64,000 nucleotides of DNA from Pedobacter chinensis (GTDB lineage Bacteria; Bacteroidota; Bacteroidia; Sphingobacteriales; Sphingobacteriaceae), in NCBI RefSeq assembly GCF_003339865.1, contig NZ_QPKV01000002.1, positions 186,001 through 250,000 of the forward strand. The letters are read 5' to 3'. Under the pieces are notes generated by a model. The model was not told the DNA's origin, did not search any database, and saw only the letters and a program-made list of their open reading frames with translations. Shown here in pieces: positions 44,183 through 53,053 of the stretch. Within the stretch, counting starts at the first letter, position 1; each line of letters begins with the position of its first letter. The position numbers were made by a program, and so were the translations under genes.

Positions 44183-46318
44183 CTACGCTTGTGGCGCCGC
44201 TGGTTTTTCTGGTCTTGGCAACAAAACTTTACGGGAAAGCTTCATTTTACCTTGTTTATCGATATCTAATAATTTAACCTCGATTTTATCACCTTCTTTC
44301 AATACCCCATCCATGGTTTCTAAACGTTGCCATGAAATTTCTGAAATATGTAATAAACCATCTTTACCTGGCATAATCTCAACAAATGCACCAAACGGCA
44401 TAATTGATTTTACCTTACCCTGGTAAACCTCACCAATTTCTGGTTTGGCAACTATATTGCGAATGCGGGTAAGCGCAGCATCAATAGAAGCTTTATTATC
44501 AGCGAAAATTTCTACGATACCTTTGCCGTCAACTTCTTCGATAGAGATTGATGCGCCAGTTTCGCGTTGCATTTCTTGAATAATTTTACCTCCAGGCCCG
44601 ATAATTGCACCAATGAATTCTTTCTCAATGGTTAAAGAAACAATACGTGGAGCATGTGGTTTGTAATCTTCATTCGGCTGGCTGATTGTTTTCTTCATCT
44701 CATTTAAGATGTGTAAACGGCCTTCTTTAGCCTGTAATAAAGCTTTTGTTAAAACCTCGTAAGATAAACCATTGATTTTTAAGTCCATTTGACATGCAAC
44801 AATACCTTTTTCAGTACCAGTTACTTTAAAGTCCATATCACCTAAATGATCTTCATCACCTAAAATATCAGAAAGGATTGCATATTTTCCGGTTTTCTCA
44901 TCAGTAATTAAACCCATCGCAATACCCGAAACAGGGGCTTTGATTTTAACACCTGCATCCATTAATGCTAATGTACCAGCACAAACTGTTGCCATTGATG
45001 ATGAACCATTAGATTCTAAGATATCAGAAACAACACGGATTGTATATGGATTTTCAGCACCCTGAGGCAATACTTTTTTCAAAGAACGCATGGCTAAGTT
45101 ACCGTGACCAATTTCACGACGGCCAGCACCTCTGTTTGGTCTAACCTCACCAGTTGAGAAACCCGGGAAGTTATAGTGCAATAAGAATTTTTGGTAACCG
45201 TTAAAGAAAGCTCCATCAATCATTTGCTCATCATCTTTACTACCTAAAGTAACCGATGTAAGTGATTGTGTTTCGCCACGAGTAAATACCGCTGAACCGT
45301 GTGCAGCTGGTAAATAACCAATTTCGCTCCAGATTGGACGAATTTGAGTAGTAGAACGGCCATCTAAACGGATGCCTTCATCTAACAACAAATTACGAAC
45401 AGCATCATACTGAACATCGTGATAATAATGTTTAGCCATTGCTTTTGTCAAATCAGGAGTATCTTCTGGCATTGCCTCAAAGAATTCGTTAATGATTGCA
45501 GTAAAACCTTCAGCACGTTCATCTTTACCAGAACCAGATTTAGCTACAGCATAAACTTTATCATAAGTATCAGCGTAAACTTTAGCTTTTAGATCAGCAT
45601 CATGGTCTTCGTGATTATATTCACGTTTAACCGTTTTGCCGGTAGCCTCAGTTAATTCAACCTGAATAGCACATTGTTTTTTAATGGCATCGTGTGCAAA
45701 TTTCAATGCCTCAACCATTTCCTCTTCCTGAATTTCATCACATTCACCTTCAACCATACCGATATCGTATGCCGAACCAGCAACCATAAACTCTAAAGTA
45801 GCACGTTCTAAATCGCTGGCGTATGGATTGATTACCAACTGACCATCAATTTTAGCAACACGTACTTCAGAAATCGGACCATTGAAAGGAATATCAGAAA
45901 CTGATAATGCAGCCGATGCCGCTAAACCTGCCAAACAATCTGGCATGATATTTTTATCAGCAGAAATTAACGAAATCATCACTTGTGTATCAGAGTGATA
46001 ATCACTTGGGAACATTGGACGTAAAGCCCGGTCAACCAAACGGGAGATTAAAACTTCGTAATCAGATAATCTTGCTTCACGACGTAGAAAGCCTCCTGGA
46101 ATACGGCCAGTTGCCGCATATTTTTCTTGATAATCAACTGATAATGGTAAAAAATCAGTACCTGGTTTAGCACCAACGGTAGACACCACAGTTGCTAACA
46201 ACATGGTATCGCCCATTTTTACTACCACTGAGCCATCAGCCTGTTTTGCTAATTTACCAGTTTCAATTTCTACAATTCTGCCATCGCCCAAATCGAACGA
46301 TTTTTTTATTACATTCAT
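44183..46318 (-). CDS. pnp: Polyribonucleotide nucleotidyltransferase
   Basis: PNPase, the phosphorolytic 3'-5' exoribonuclease, 711 aa. Two RNase PH domains (N-terminal [20 protein letters not shown]; second with [20 protein letters not shown] and [14 protein letters not shown]) are joined by an alpha-helical linker. A KH domain ([20 protein letters not shown]) and an S1 domain ([20 protein letters not shown]) end the protein. Length and order are canonical. It lies downstream of rpsO, as in many bacteria, but a strong terminator separates the two. Confidence 0.98.
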   Translation of the reverse strand: MNVIKKSFDLGDGRIVEIETGKLAKQADGSVVVKMGDTMLLATVVSTVGAKPGTDFLPLSVDYQEKYAATGRIPGGFLRREARLSDYEVLISRLVDRALRPMFPSDYHSDTQVMISLISADKNIMPDCLAGLAASAALSVSDIPFNGPISEVRVAKIDGQLVINPYASDLERATLEFMVAGSAYDIGMVEGECDEIQEEEMVEALKFAHDAIKKQCAIQVELTEATGKTVKREYNHEDHDADLKAKVYADTYDKVYAVAKSGSGKDERAEGFTAIINEFFEAMPEDTPDLTKAMAKHYYHDVQYDAVRNLLLDEGIRLDGRSTTQIRPIWSEIGYLPAAHGSAVFTRGETQSLTSVTLGSKDDEQMIDGAFFNGYQKFLLHYNFPGFSTGEVRPNRGAGRREIGHGNLAMRSLKKVLPQGAENPYTIRVVSDILESNGSSSMATVCAGTLALMDAGVKIKAPVSGIAMGLITDEKTGKYAILSDILGDEDHLGDMDFKVTGTEKGIVACQMDLKINGLSYEVLTKALLQAKEGRLHILNEMKKTISQPNEDYKPHAPRIVSLTIEKEFIGAIIGPGGKIIQEMQRETGASISIEEVDGKGIVEIFADNKASIDAALTRIRNIVAKPEIGEVYQGKVKSIMPFGAFVEIMPGKDGLLHISEISWQRLETMDGVLKEGDKIEVKLLDIDKQGKMKLSRKVLLPRPEKPAAPQA

Positions 46319-46450
46319 TTAATTAGAATTATGGCGTGTTTTCCTCTTTTTACACACCGTTGTTTATATATGTTTTTGTTTTTGCAAACGAAGATAAGAT
46401 TTAAAATCCCATCTGTAAAAATCCCTTAAAATAAATTTTATTCGGGAAGT

Positions 46451-46480
46451 AAAAAGCCATTCCCTAAAGAATGGCTTTTT
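46451..46480 (-). terminator. Rho-independent terminator of rpsO
   Basis: Perfect 12-bp stem AAAAAGCCATTC / GAATGGCTTTTT with a 6-nt loop, between the rpsO stop and the pnp start. Confidence 0.9.
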
Positions 46481-46495
46481 ATGATAAACTTGCGC

Positions 46496-46780
46496 TTATT
46501 TTTGTTTAATGATATCACGCAGCTCTAAAGCTTTGATGATAGCACGATAGCGCTCAATATCTTTTTTGTATAAGTAAGCCAAAATACCGCGGCGTTTACC
46601 TACCAATTTTTGAAGTGACAACTGTGTGGAGAAATCTTTACGATTTTTCTTTAAGTGTTCTGTTAAGTGCGCAATACGGTATGTAAACAACGCTACCTGA
46701 CCTTCTGCAGAACCCGTGTTGGTTTCTACTTCGCCGTGTTTTTTGAAGATTTCGGCTTTCTTTTCTGAACTTAAATACAT
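46496..46780 (-). CDS. rpsO: 30S ribosomal protein S15
   Basis: Primary 16S rRNA-binding protein of the small subunit. The 94-aa sequence contains FKKHGEVETNTGSAEGQVAL, HLTEHLKKNRKDFSTQ, LQKLVGKRRGILAYLYKKDI and ERYRAIIKALELRD, matching S15 from end to end. It is encoded just upstream of pnp, the classic rpsO-pnp order. A -7 promoter element (TATCTTTG on the minus strand) lies about 50 bp upstream. Confidence 0.98.
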   Translation of the reverse strand: MYLSSEKKAEIFKKHGEVETNTGSAEGQVALFTYRIAHLTEHLKKNRKDFSTQLSLQKLVGKRRGILAYLYKKDIERYRAIIKALELRDIIKQK

Positions 46781-46825
46781 TTCTTGAATAATATTAAAGC
46801 GATAAAAAATTAATTAATTGTGGCG

Positions 46826-46857
46826 CAAAGATAAAGCTATTTTTGTTTATAAGCAAG
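46826..46857 (-). promoter_or_regulatory. Promoter of rpsO
   Basis: On the minus strand a CTTG (complement of 46854-46857) is followed by 20 bases and TATCTTTG (complement of 46826-46833), close to the Bacteroidota consensus TTTG-N19-TAnnTTTG. Confidence 0.6.
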
Positions 46858-46957
46858 GGTTATTAAATGATATAAATTATGAGCTAACAGATTGATTATT
46901 TGGAAAGCTATATTCAAGTTTCATTCGGCTGCTATCTTCTTATTCCTCTTCATTTGT

Positions 46958-46992
46958 CATCATTGCCAGGAGGAACAACGAAGCAATCTCAT
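46958..46992. repeat. Degraded REP-like half-unit
   Basis: The segment contains ATTGCCAGGAGGAAC and then AACGAAGCAATCTC, closely resembling one arm of the inverted repeat at 43925-44000. Its partner arm is not recognisable. Confidence 0.55.
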
Positions 46993-47058
46993 TTGGCAAG
47001 TGAAACAAAAAGTATTTCCGCTAAGCCGGGCTTATAAAGTAAAGATCGCGCAAAAAAC

Positions 47059-47535
47059 TTAGTTTTTCTTATTGATACGTTCTAATTCTAAGACATCAAT
47101 TTGATCTTTTGGCCTGTTGGTTGCCCGCTTATTATCCAAAAGATGGCTATAATGAAGAAATCTGGCTTTAATTCCATTTATTTCATCAACAGTAGCCATT
47201 TGAAAATATTCATCAAACTTATGTTTATCGAGGCCGGGAATATCGGTCATTAAATCTGCATACATTCCATCATTCATTAATACTTCGCAATAACCGGCAA
47301 TAATAGGAACATCCAAAAGCATATCATATTTACCATATCCCATCTTATCTAAAGCATCAATCAAATTTTGTCTGTTTTCTTTTGTATCCTTTAAATAAAT
47401 GTCTAAATCGCCGGTAGTACGGTTGTAGCCGTAACGGTTTACGGCAAAACCGCCAACAATAAGATAATGTAAATCAAACTGCTCAAATGTTTCCAACAAC
47501 AAAAGCATTTCTGGATTTTCTTTATCAAAAGACAT
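47059..47535 (-). CDS. Nucleotidyltransferase-fold protein (MNT/DUF6036-like)
   Basis: Protein of 158 aa with a pol-beta-type nucleotidyltransferase core: LIVGGFAVNRYGYNRTTGDL continuing DIYLK (the G-G and D-x-D elements are present) and a third carboxylate near YADLMTD. The C-terminal ARFLHYSHLLDNKRATNRPK and DQIDVLELERI resembles AbiEii/DUF6036-type proteins found in toxin-antitoxin-like pairs. Its start is 7 bp after the stop of a 67-aa gene on the same strand, so the two form an operon. Function as toxin, antitoxin or tRNA-modifying enzyme cannot be decided. Confidence 0.75.
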   Translation of the reverse strand: MSFDKENPEMLLLLETFEQFDLHYLIVGGFAVNRYGYNRTTGDLDIYLKDTKENRQNLIDALDKMGYGKYDMLLDVPIIAGYCEVLMNDGMYADLMTDIPGLDKHKFDEYFQMATVDEINGIKARFLHYSHLLDNKRATNRPKDQIDVLELERINKKN

Positions 47536-47542
47536 ATTAAAC

Positions 47543-47746
47543 TTAAATGCTTGGCTTACGAATGATTATTCCTTTTCCCTGAGGAGATTTTATAGGTTGG
47601 CCGCCATTCATGGTAACCGAAATATAGTTGAGTTGCAAAACACTAAAAAAACGCTGCTCAGGGGTACGACTTAAATAAATACTTTCGCGCTCCTCTACAA
47701 TTTTTTCGCGTGGAATTGAAGTATCATATAAAGTTAATTTTCCCAT
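47543..47746 (-). CDS. Small partner protein of the nucleotidyltransferase
   Basis: A 67-aa protein starting MGKLTLYDTSIPREKIVEER and continuing ESIYLSRTPEQRFFSVLQLN, with a basic C-terminus (SPQGKGIIIRKPSI). No known domain is recognised. The small size, immediate upstream position and 7-bp spacing to the nucleotidyltransferase gene suggest a functional pair. It is divergent from the thioesterase gene, whose promoter region lies between them. Confidence 0.7.
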   Translation of the reverse strand: MGKLTLYDTSIPREKIVEERESIYLSRTPEQRFFSVLQLNYISVTMNGGQPIKSPQGKGIIIRKPSI

Positions 47747-47834
47747 TTCATATCAAAAATACGAAAAATGCAACTAATACATTACACCAACTTTACATTT
47801 TGTCAAGTATTATTTTTACAACCAACTTTATTAA

Positions 47835-47842
47835 TACTTTTG
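47835..47842 (+). promoter_or_regulatory. -7 promoter element that decides the thioesterase start
   Basis: TACTTTTG matches TAnnTTTG. Transcription would begin near 47848, so all in-frame ATG codons upstream of it are outside the message and the TTG at 47860 becomes the first usable start. Confidence 0.6.
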
Positions 47843-47859
47843 CACAAAACATTTATCCA

Positions 47860-48279
47860 TTGGAAAAGAATCAATATAGCATTTTCGAAAGCGAATTACG
47901 TGTACGTCCTGATGACATAGACATGTTTAATCATGTACACAACAGCAAATACCTGGATTATGTATTAGCGGCCCGTTACGAGCAGATGGAAAAATTTTAT
48001 GGAATGCCCTGGGAACATTTTACCAAACAGGGATTAGGTTGGGTAGTAAGTCACGTTGACATTAATTTTAAGCGCCCACTTTTAATGAATGATTTAATGC
48101 TCATCAGAACCGGAATTTTAACGATGCATGATAAGGGATGCTCTGTTCAATTCGAAATCATTAATAAGAAAACGGGCAAAGTAGCATCAGATGGTATTTT
48201 TGATTACGTACTGATCGACATAAATACCAGCCGTGCAACAAAAGTTACTGATGAAATGATTAAGGCATATAGTATATAA
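47860..48279 (+). CDS. Acyl-CoA thioesterase (4HBT hot-dog family)
   Basis: Hot-dog-fold thioesterase that hydrolyses an acyl-CoA, related to 4-hydroxybenzoyl-CoA thioesterase/YbgC. Starting at TTG 47860 it is 139 aa: MEKNQYSIFESELRVRPDDI followed by the catalytic DMFNHVHNSKYLDYVLAARY. The aspartate and the HVHN segment match the 4HBT active site. The frame is open upstream to 47710, but that extension is unlike the family and lies before the likely promoter. The length now matches the family's usual ~135-140 residues. Substrate unknown. Confidence 0.85.
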   Translation: MEKNQYSIFESELRVRPDDIDMFNHVHNSKYLDYVLAARYEQMEKFYGMPWEHFTKQGLGWVVSHVDINFKRPLLMNDLMLIRTGILTMHDKGCSVQFEIINKKTGKVASDGIFDYVLIDINTSRATKVTDEMIKAYSI

Positions 48280-48619
48280 GTCAAATTTAGATAACCTGTT
48301 GCACAATTGAAGCATGGCAAAATGGAAAGCTTTTGAACCATGTATTATTTGCATTCAGACTGGCGTGATAGTTAAGTATGATGCTAATAAAACGCCATAC
48401 ATGAACGGTCGTCATCTCAACTTGTTTCAAAAACTTAATGACATGAACGCATAACAGGAAAGATGCTGACCACGAAGTAGCTACAAGACCTTTAAAGTTA
48501 TACTTACACTTGTAAAACGAGTTCAGCATGACGTGGCGGCTAAACCAAGCGCTTAAAACATCATACATGAATGGTCGTCATACCTCCAATTTCATAATCT
48601 GCGAATCTGCGGCTATACT
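48280..48619. other. Gene-free spacer with interspersed repeat fragments
   Basis: No credible gene. A 27-nt motif (AAAACGCCATACATGAA and so on, ending GGTCGTCAT) occurs at 48389-48415 and 48555-48581 with 24 of 27 matches. CTGACCACGAAGTAGCTACAA at 48466-48486 recurs near 34747. A fragment ACGAGTTCAGCATGACG occurs near 48517. An open frame on the minus strand spans most of it but carries these repeats and no known domain. Confidence 0.6.
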
Positions 48620-49210
48620 TTAAAATGTATTCTTCAACAAAAATATCGTCATACTTCTTGCGCCATGAGCGCCTAAAACCAACGACTGCTCAATATCTGC
48701 AGTTTTCGATGGACCAGCGATAAAAGTTCCAAATCCATAATCAGCATTACCAATCCAATTGTAAGCTTCGTGCATATTGGAAACAATGTTTTCTTCTGAA
48801 ACCAGCATACCTAAATGTTGGCAAATAAATGGTAAAACCCTGGCGCCCATTCGATCTTCGGTAATCCAAACTGCACCATTTTCTGCCACGGCAAAGTGAG
48901 TTTCAAATACTGCAAATTCAGTATTTACAAATTGATGCGGTAGCTCCTCGCCAGTAAACGGAGTATAAAAATCAAGTTCTTCTATTGGTGTTACCAATCG
49001 CTCGCCTGCCCCAAAGTGTTCTGAAGCGTAAAGATTAATATCTTCAACTCTCTGAATTTCTACTACCCTACCGCCAATAAGATTAACCATTTGAATGAAT
49101 TTTTCAGTTACTGCAGCTCCGGCTGGCAAATCAAATTGTAAATCTTTTGGTAATGATATTTGCTTAGGTTGGTTATTTAGAATCGCTGATAATATTGCTG
49201 CTCTGCTCAT
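48620..49210 (-). CDS. lutC: LutC/LUD-domain protein of lactate utilisation
   Basis: LUD-domain protein of 196 aa, third member of the LutABC complex that oxidises L-lactate. The N-terminus MSRAAILSAILNNQPKQISL, the internal GVTEKF-like motif and ENGAVWITEDRMGARVLPFI match the family. GAHGARSMTIFLL closes the protein. It lies 111 bp downstream of lutB on the same strand. Lut proteins replace the flavin lactate dehydrogenase; the exact electron acceptor is unknown. Confidence 0.88.
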   Translation of the reverse strand: MSRAAILSAILNNQPKQISLPKDLQFDLPAGAAVTEKFIQMVNLIGGRVVEIQRVEDINLYASEHFGAGERLVTPIEELDFYTPFTGEELPHQFVNTEFAVFETHFAVAENGAVWITEDRMGARVLPFICQHLGMLVSEENIVSNMHEAYNWIGNADYGFGTFIAGPSKTADIEQSLVLGAHGARSMTIFLLKNTF

Positions 49211-49321
49211 TTAATTTACTATAGCTTGTTTTTGGTTATTAAGGGTTTTATCTAAATTTCGGCTGGTATTTTACCAACAAATTGTAATTTACATTTCTTC
49301 ACACTATAATAGAGATGACGA

Positions 49322-50692
49322 CTATTTATTATTCTTTTTGTACCATTCAGAAAATGATTCTTTTGGTGCTTCTGGCATTTCTCTATTCTTAAACCATAAG
49401 TTTAATTGATTATTCACGGTAAAAGGCGCATTCTTCAATGTCCACCTCCCAATTTTACCAGCTAATTTAAATCGTGTCGATGAAGATAATGTGAACTCCA
49501 TCACTTTCATAGCTACAGTTTTTGCCGTAGAGGTATAACCGCCTTTTACGATCACTTGCCTCCATTTGTAAAGTTGGTCATGAATATCAATTTTAACCGG
49601 ACAAACGTTAGTGCAAGAACCACAAAGTGTTGAGGCGAAAGGTAAATCTGAATATTCCTTCATATTCAAATTAGGCGCTAAAATCGCCCCAATCGGACCA
49701 GCAATGGCATAATGATAACTGTGTCCGCCACTTCTTCGGTAAACCGGGCAGGTGTTCATGCAAGCACCACAGCGAATACATTTTAACGAGTTTCTAAAAT
49801 CCTCACGGCCTAGTTGCACGCTTCTGCCGTTGTCAACCAAAATGACATGCATTTCTTGTCCTTTACGGGGCTTTTTGAAATGGCTGGAATAAGTGGTAAT
49901 GGGTTGTCCGGTTGCACTTCTGGTCAATAGCCTTAAGAAAACGCTTAAATGTTTCTTCTTTGGAATCAATTTCTCAATTCCCATACTGGCTATATGGATT
50001 TCAGCCAGATGTGCGCCCATATCTGCATTGCCCTCATTGGTACAAACTACAAATTCTCCTGTTTCTGCTATAGCAAAGTTTACGCCTGTTAAAGCCGAAC
50101 GACGTGTTAAAAAGGTTTCACGCAAGTGAATCCGGGCAGTTTCTGTCAAAATCTGTGGGTCAGAAACACCAGCTTCAGTGCCCAGGTGCTCATGAAATAT
50201 TTGTCCGATTTCTCCTTTCTTTTTATGAATACAGGGCAAAACAATATGGCTGGGTGGTTCTTTCGCCAGCTGAACAATGCGTTCTCCTAAATCCGAATCG
50301 ATCACATCAACGCCATTTCGTTCTAAATATTCATTTAAATGGCATTCTTCAGTAAGCATTGATTTGCTCTTGACCATTTGATTAATGCCTTTGCTTTGCA
50401 GTAAAGAAAGTACAATTTTGTTATGTTCTTCGGCATTGGCTGCCCAATGTACTTTTATGCCATTGGTTTGTGCATTAGCCTCAAACACCATTAAATAATC
50501 ATGAAGATTAGATAGTACATTGTTTTTAATTTGTGATGCAGTTTCTCTTAATATTTCCCATTCAGAAATACCATGGGCTACCTTATCACGTTTGGCCCTG
50601 ATCCACCAAAGGGTATCATCATGCCAGTTTACACGCGCTTCATCTTTATTAAAAATATCAGACAACGCTGGATGTTTAATGCTACTACTCAT
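49322..50692 (-). CDS. lutB: LutB iron-sulfur lactate oxidation protein
   Basis: Iron-sulfur subunit of the L-lactate-oxidising complex, 456 aa from the ATG at 50692. The N-terminal LUD-like region (HWAANAEEHNKIVLSLLQSK, ETGEFVVCTNEGNADMG) precedes two 4Fe-4S clusters CIRCGACMNTCPVYR and CGSCTNVCPVKID. An ATG four codons upstream (50704) overlaps the lutA stop; the inner ATG MSSSIKHPALSDIF gives the more usual N-terminus. The gene is translated directly after lutA. Confidence 0.9.
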   Translation of the reverse strand: MSSSIKHPALSDIFNKDEARVNWHDDTLWWIRAKRDKVAHGISEWEILRETASQIKNNVLSNLHDYLMVFEANAQTNGIKVHWAANAEEHNKIVLSLLQSKGINQMVKSKSMLTEECHLNEYLERNGVDVIDSDLGERIVQLAKEPPSHIVLPCIHKKKGEIGQIFHEHLGTEAGVSDPQILTETARIHLRETFLTRRSALTGVNFAIAETGEFVVCTNEGNADMGAHLAEIHIASMGIEKLIPKKKHLSVFLRLLTRSATGQPITTYSSHFKKPRKGQEMHVILVDNGRSVQLGREDFRNSLKCIRCGACMNTCPVYRRSGGHSYHYAIAGPIGAILAPNLNMKEYSDLPFASTLCGSCTNVCPVKIDIHDQLYKWRQVIVKGGYTSTAKTVAMKVMEFTLSSSTRFKLAGKIGRWTLKNAPFTVNNQLNLWFKNREMPEAPKESFSEWYKKNNK

Positions 50693-50693
50693 C

Positions 50694-51428
50694 TTATTCA
50701 GCATTTAATATTTCAGCAATATGCAATACTTTAACCTGGCTGTTCTTACGTTTCAAAATCCCTTCCATGTGCATCAGGCAGGACATATCTGCGGCAGTAA
50801 TAAACTCCGCACCATTCATTAGATGATCTTCTACCCTGTCTTTTCCCATTTTTGCTGACACAGCCTCCTCTGCCACGCAAAAAGTACCACCAAAACCACA
50901 ACATTCATCAGGACGTGTTAATTCAATAATTTCCAACCCTTTAACCTGATTCAATAGTTGCATAGGTTTTGAGAAAGGAACATCAACCAGTTCTGTCATC
51001 GAAGAAAGATGCAGTCCTCTTTGCCCGTGGCAACTTTGATGTAACCCAACTTTGTATGGAAATGAAGCGGTAATATTTTCAACTTTTAATACATCAGTTA
51101 AAAACTCTACCAATTCATAAACTTTATGGCGAATATTGCGCGCATCCTGCTCTCGCTGATCATCATGCAGATGATCTTTAATGTGCAAAACACAACTACC
51201 TGATGGCGATACAATATAGTCGAACCCGGCAAAATTCTGAATAAATAAGCTATTGCAATTTTTAGTCAGATGCTCATAGCCAGAATTGGCCATCGGCTGG
51301 CCACAGCAAGTTTGATTTAATGGATAATAAACATCCACACCAAGCTTCTTTAACAAATTCAATGTGGCTATAGCAGCATTAGGATAAAACTGATCAATAT
51401 AACATGGCACAAACAACCCTACTTTCAT
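50694..51428 (-). CDS. lutA: LutA iron-sulfur CCG-domain protein
   Basis: First gene of the lutABC operon, 244 aa. Two cysteine-rich CCG domains with CCGQPM and CCGFGGTFCV bind a non-cubane iron-sulfur or heterodisulfide-reductase-type cluster. The start MKVGLFVPCYIDQFYPNAAI is the family's. lutB begins right after its stop. The three genes are contiguous apart from a 111-bp gap before lutC. Confidence 0.92.
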   Translation of the reverse strand: MKVGLFVPCYIDQFYPNAAIATLNLLKKLGVDVYYPLNQTCCGQPMANSGYEHLTKNCNSLFIQNFAGFDYIVSPSGSCVLHIKDHLHDDQREQDARNIRHKVYELVEFLTDVLKVENITASFPYKVGLHQSCHGQRGLHLSSMTELVDVPFSKPMQLLNQVKGLEIIELTRPDECCGFGGTFCVAEEAVSAKMGKDRVEDHLMNGAEFITAADMSCLMHMEGILKRKNSQVKVLHIAEILNAE

Positions 51429-51614
51429 TATTTATAACATCCTTTCATATTCGTGGCTAATGACCTCATTTTACTGATTTTTATTGGTTAGAAATCAATG
51501 GAGCAAATTAATCATTTTTACCAGCTTGAACTGTTATGAACAGTGCTGTTTATTATGTTAAATCAGCTTTTAATTAAACAGGATAGGCCATTTAAGCCTT
51601 ATCTTGTTTAAATT

Positions 51615-52766
51615 TTATTTTGAAAATTTATAAGTGGTACTTGTTTGATAAGTTTCTCCTGGCTTAAGCACTGTTGATGCAAAATTAGCATGATTTGGTG
51701 CATCAGGAAAATGCTGGGTTTCCAGGCAAAAAGCTGAACGATGCGGGTAAGATTTACCGCCTTTTCCATCTTTATCCTCGCCAGTTAAAAAGTTGCCACT
51801 GTAAAACTGTAGCCCTGGTTCAGTGGTATAAACCTCTAAAATAATACCTGTTACAGGGCTTTTTACAGTAGCCACCGGTGTTTTGCCATCATGTTTATTT
51901 AGAGCAAAATTATGATCGTAACCTTTGCCAAATTTTAACTGCTGATTATTTTCATCAATTGATTTTCCAATGGTTTTGCCTTTATTAAAATTGAATGCTG
52001 TTCCAGCTACAGGTTGCAATTTACCTGTTGGAATCAAAGTGGAATCCACAGGTGTGTAAGCATTTGCATCAATCATCAATTCATGATCCAGAATGGTTTT
52101 GTTCCCCTCCCCGTTTAAATTGAAATAAGCATGATTGGTTAAATTAACCACAGTAGCCTGGTCGGTGGTAGCCCAATAATCAATTTGTAAAGCATTATCA
52201 TCAGTTAAAGTGTAAGTAACCTTTACATCAAGCTGACCAGGATAACCAGCCTCCCCATTTTTAGAAAGATAATGCAACTCCAGTTTTTGTCCGTCAACCT
52301 GCTTTGCATCCCAAACTTTAGAGAAGAAGCCATCAGTTCCGCCATGTAGCGTATTCGGGCCATCATTAAGCTGAAGTGAATATTCTTTACCATTTATTTT
52401 AAACTTCCCCTTTCCTATCCGGTTTCCATAGCGGCCAATTAATGCACCAAAAAACGGTTCTCCTTTTTTACGGTAAGTACCAATGCTGTCATAACCTAAA
52501 ACCACATCGGTAAGTTGATTATCTTTATCAGGTACTAAAAGCGAAATTATTCTTCCGCCATAATTGCTGATGGTAACCAGGGCACCCTGCTTATTTTTCA
52601 AAATATAAAGCTTAACATTTTTTCCATCAATTGTGGTGTTATATTTCAGAGAATCTGTTACGGCCGTTGTTTCAGTGCCCTTATCGTTTTTTGAATGACA
52701 GGAATATAAAACAACAGCTAAACAAAATGCGGCGATTGGCAAGCCTTTATAAAATGTTTTTTTCAT
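51615..52766 (-). CDS. galM: Aldose 1-epimerase, lipoprotein form
   Basis: Galactose mutarotase, 383 aa, that interconverts alpha and beta aldose anomers. The N-terminus is a lipoprotein signal (IAAFCLAVVLYSCHSKNDKG; lipobox VLYSC), so it is anchored in the envelope rather than cytoplasmic. The fold is complete: YGGRIISLLVPDKD, IGRYGNRIGKGKF, LHGGTDGFFSKVWDA, TNHAYFNLNGEGN and CLETQHFPDAPN, which includes catalytic His and Glu. It is divergent from the HAD-NUDIX-wHTH gene across a 287-bp region, making it a possible target of that regulator. Confidence 0.92.
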   Translation of the reverse strand: MKKTFYKGLPIAAFCLAVVLYSCHSKNDKGTETTAVTDSLKYNTTIDGKNVKLYILKNKQGALVTISNYGGRIISLLVPDKDNQLTDVVLGYDSIGTYRKKGEPFFGALIGRYGNRIGKGKFKINGKEYSLQLNDGPNTLHGGTDGFFSKVWDAKQVDGQKLELHYLSKNGEAGYPGQLDVKVTYTLTDDNALQIDYWATTDQATVVNLTNHAYFNLNGEGNKTILDHELMIDANAYTPVDSTLIPTGKLQPVAGTAFNFNKGKTIGKSIDENNQQLKFGKGYDHNFALNKHDGKTPVATVKSPVTGIILEVYTTEPGLQFYSGNFLTGEDKDGKGGKSYPHRSAFCLETQHFPDAPNHANFASTVLKPGETYQTSTTYKFSK

Positions 52767-53053
52767 TTGTATATAATTATTAATTAGTGATCTCTTGGGT
52801 TTTTAAAGGTAAGGATCAATCATGATTTATTTTTCAAATGCCCTGATATGATTATTCGTATCGTTATTATTTTCTGTTGGCACTCAATAACCCCAAAGGA
52901 ATTTTGAAAATCATGATGGTTTCATAAAGATTATTTTGGTTAAGGCTAAAAGTATGAAAAATAAATTAACGTTGCTTTAACGATTATCAATAATTTCGGT
53001 TAATATTGAGCTGATTTTCAAACCATCAAAAAAATCACATAATTTAGCAGCCT

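Noticed and set aside
48287..48568. A 93-codon minus-strand open frame
   Set aside because: It consists of interspersed repeat fragments, has no recognised domain and no credible start context.
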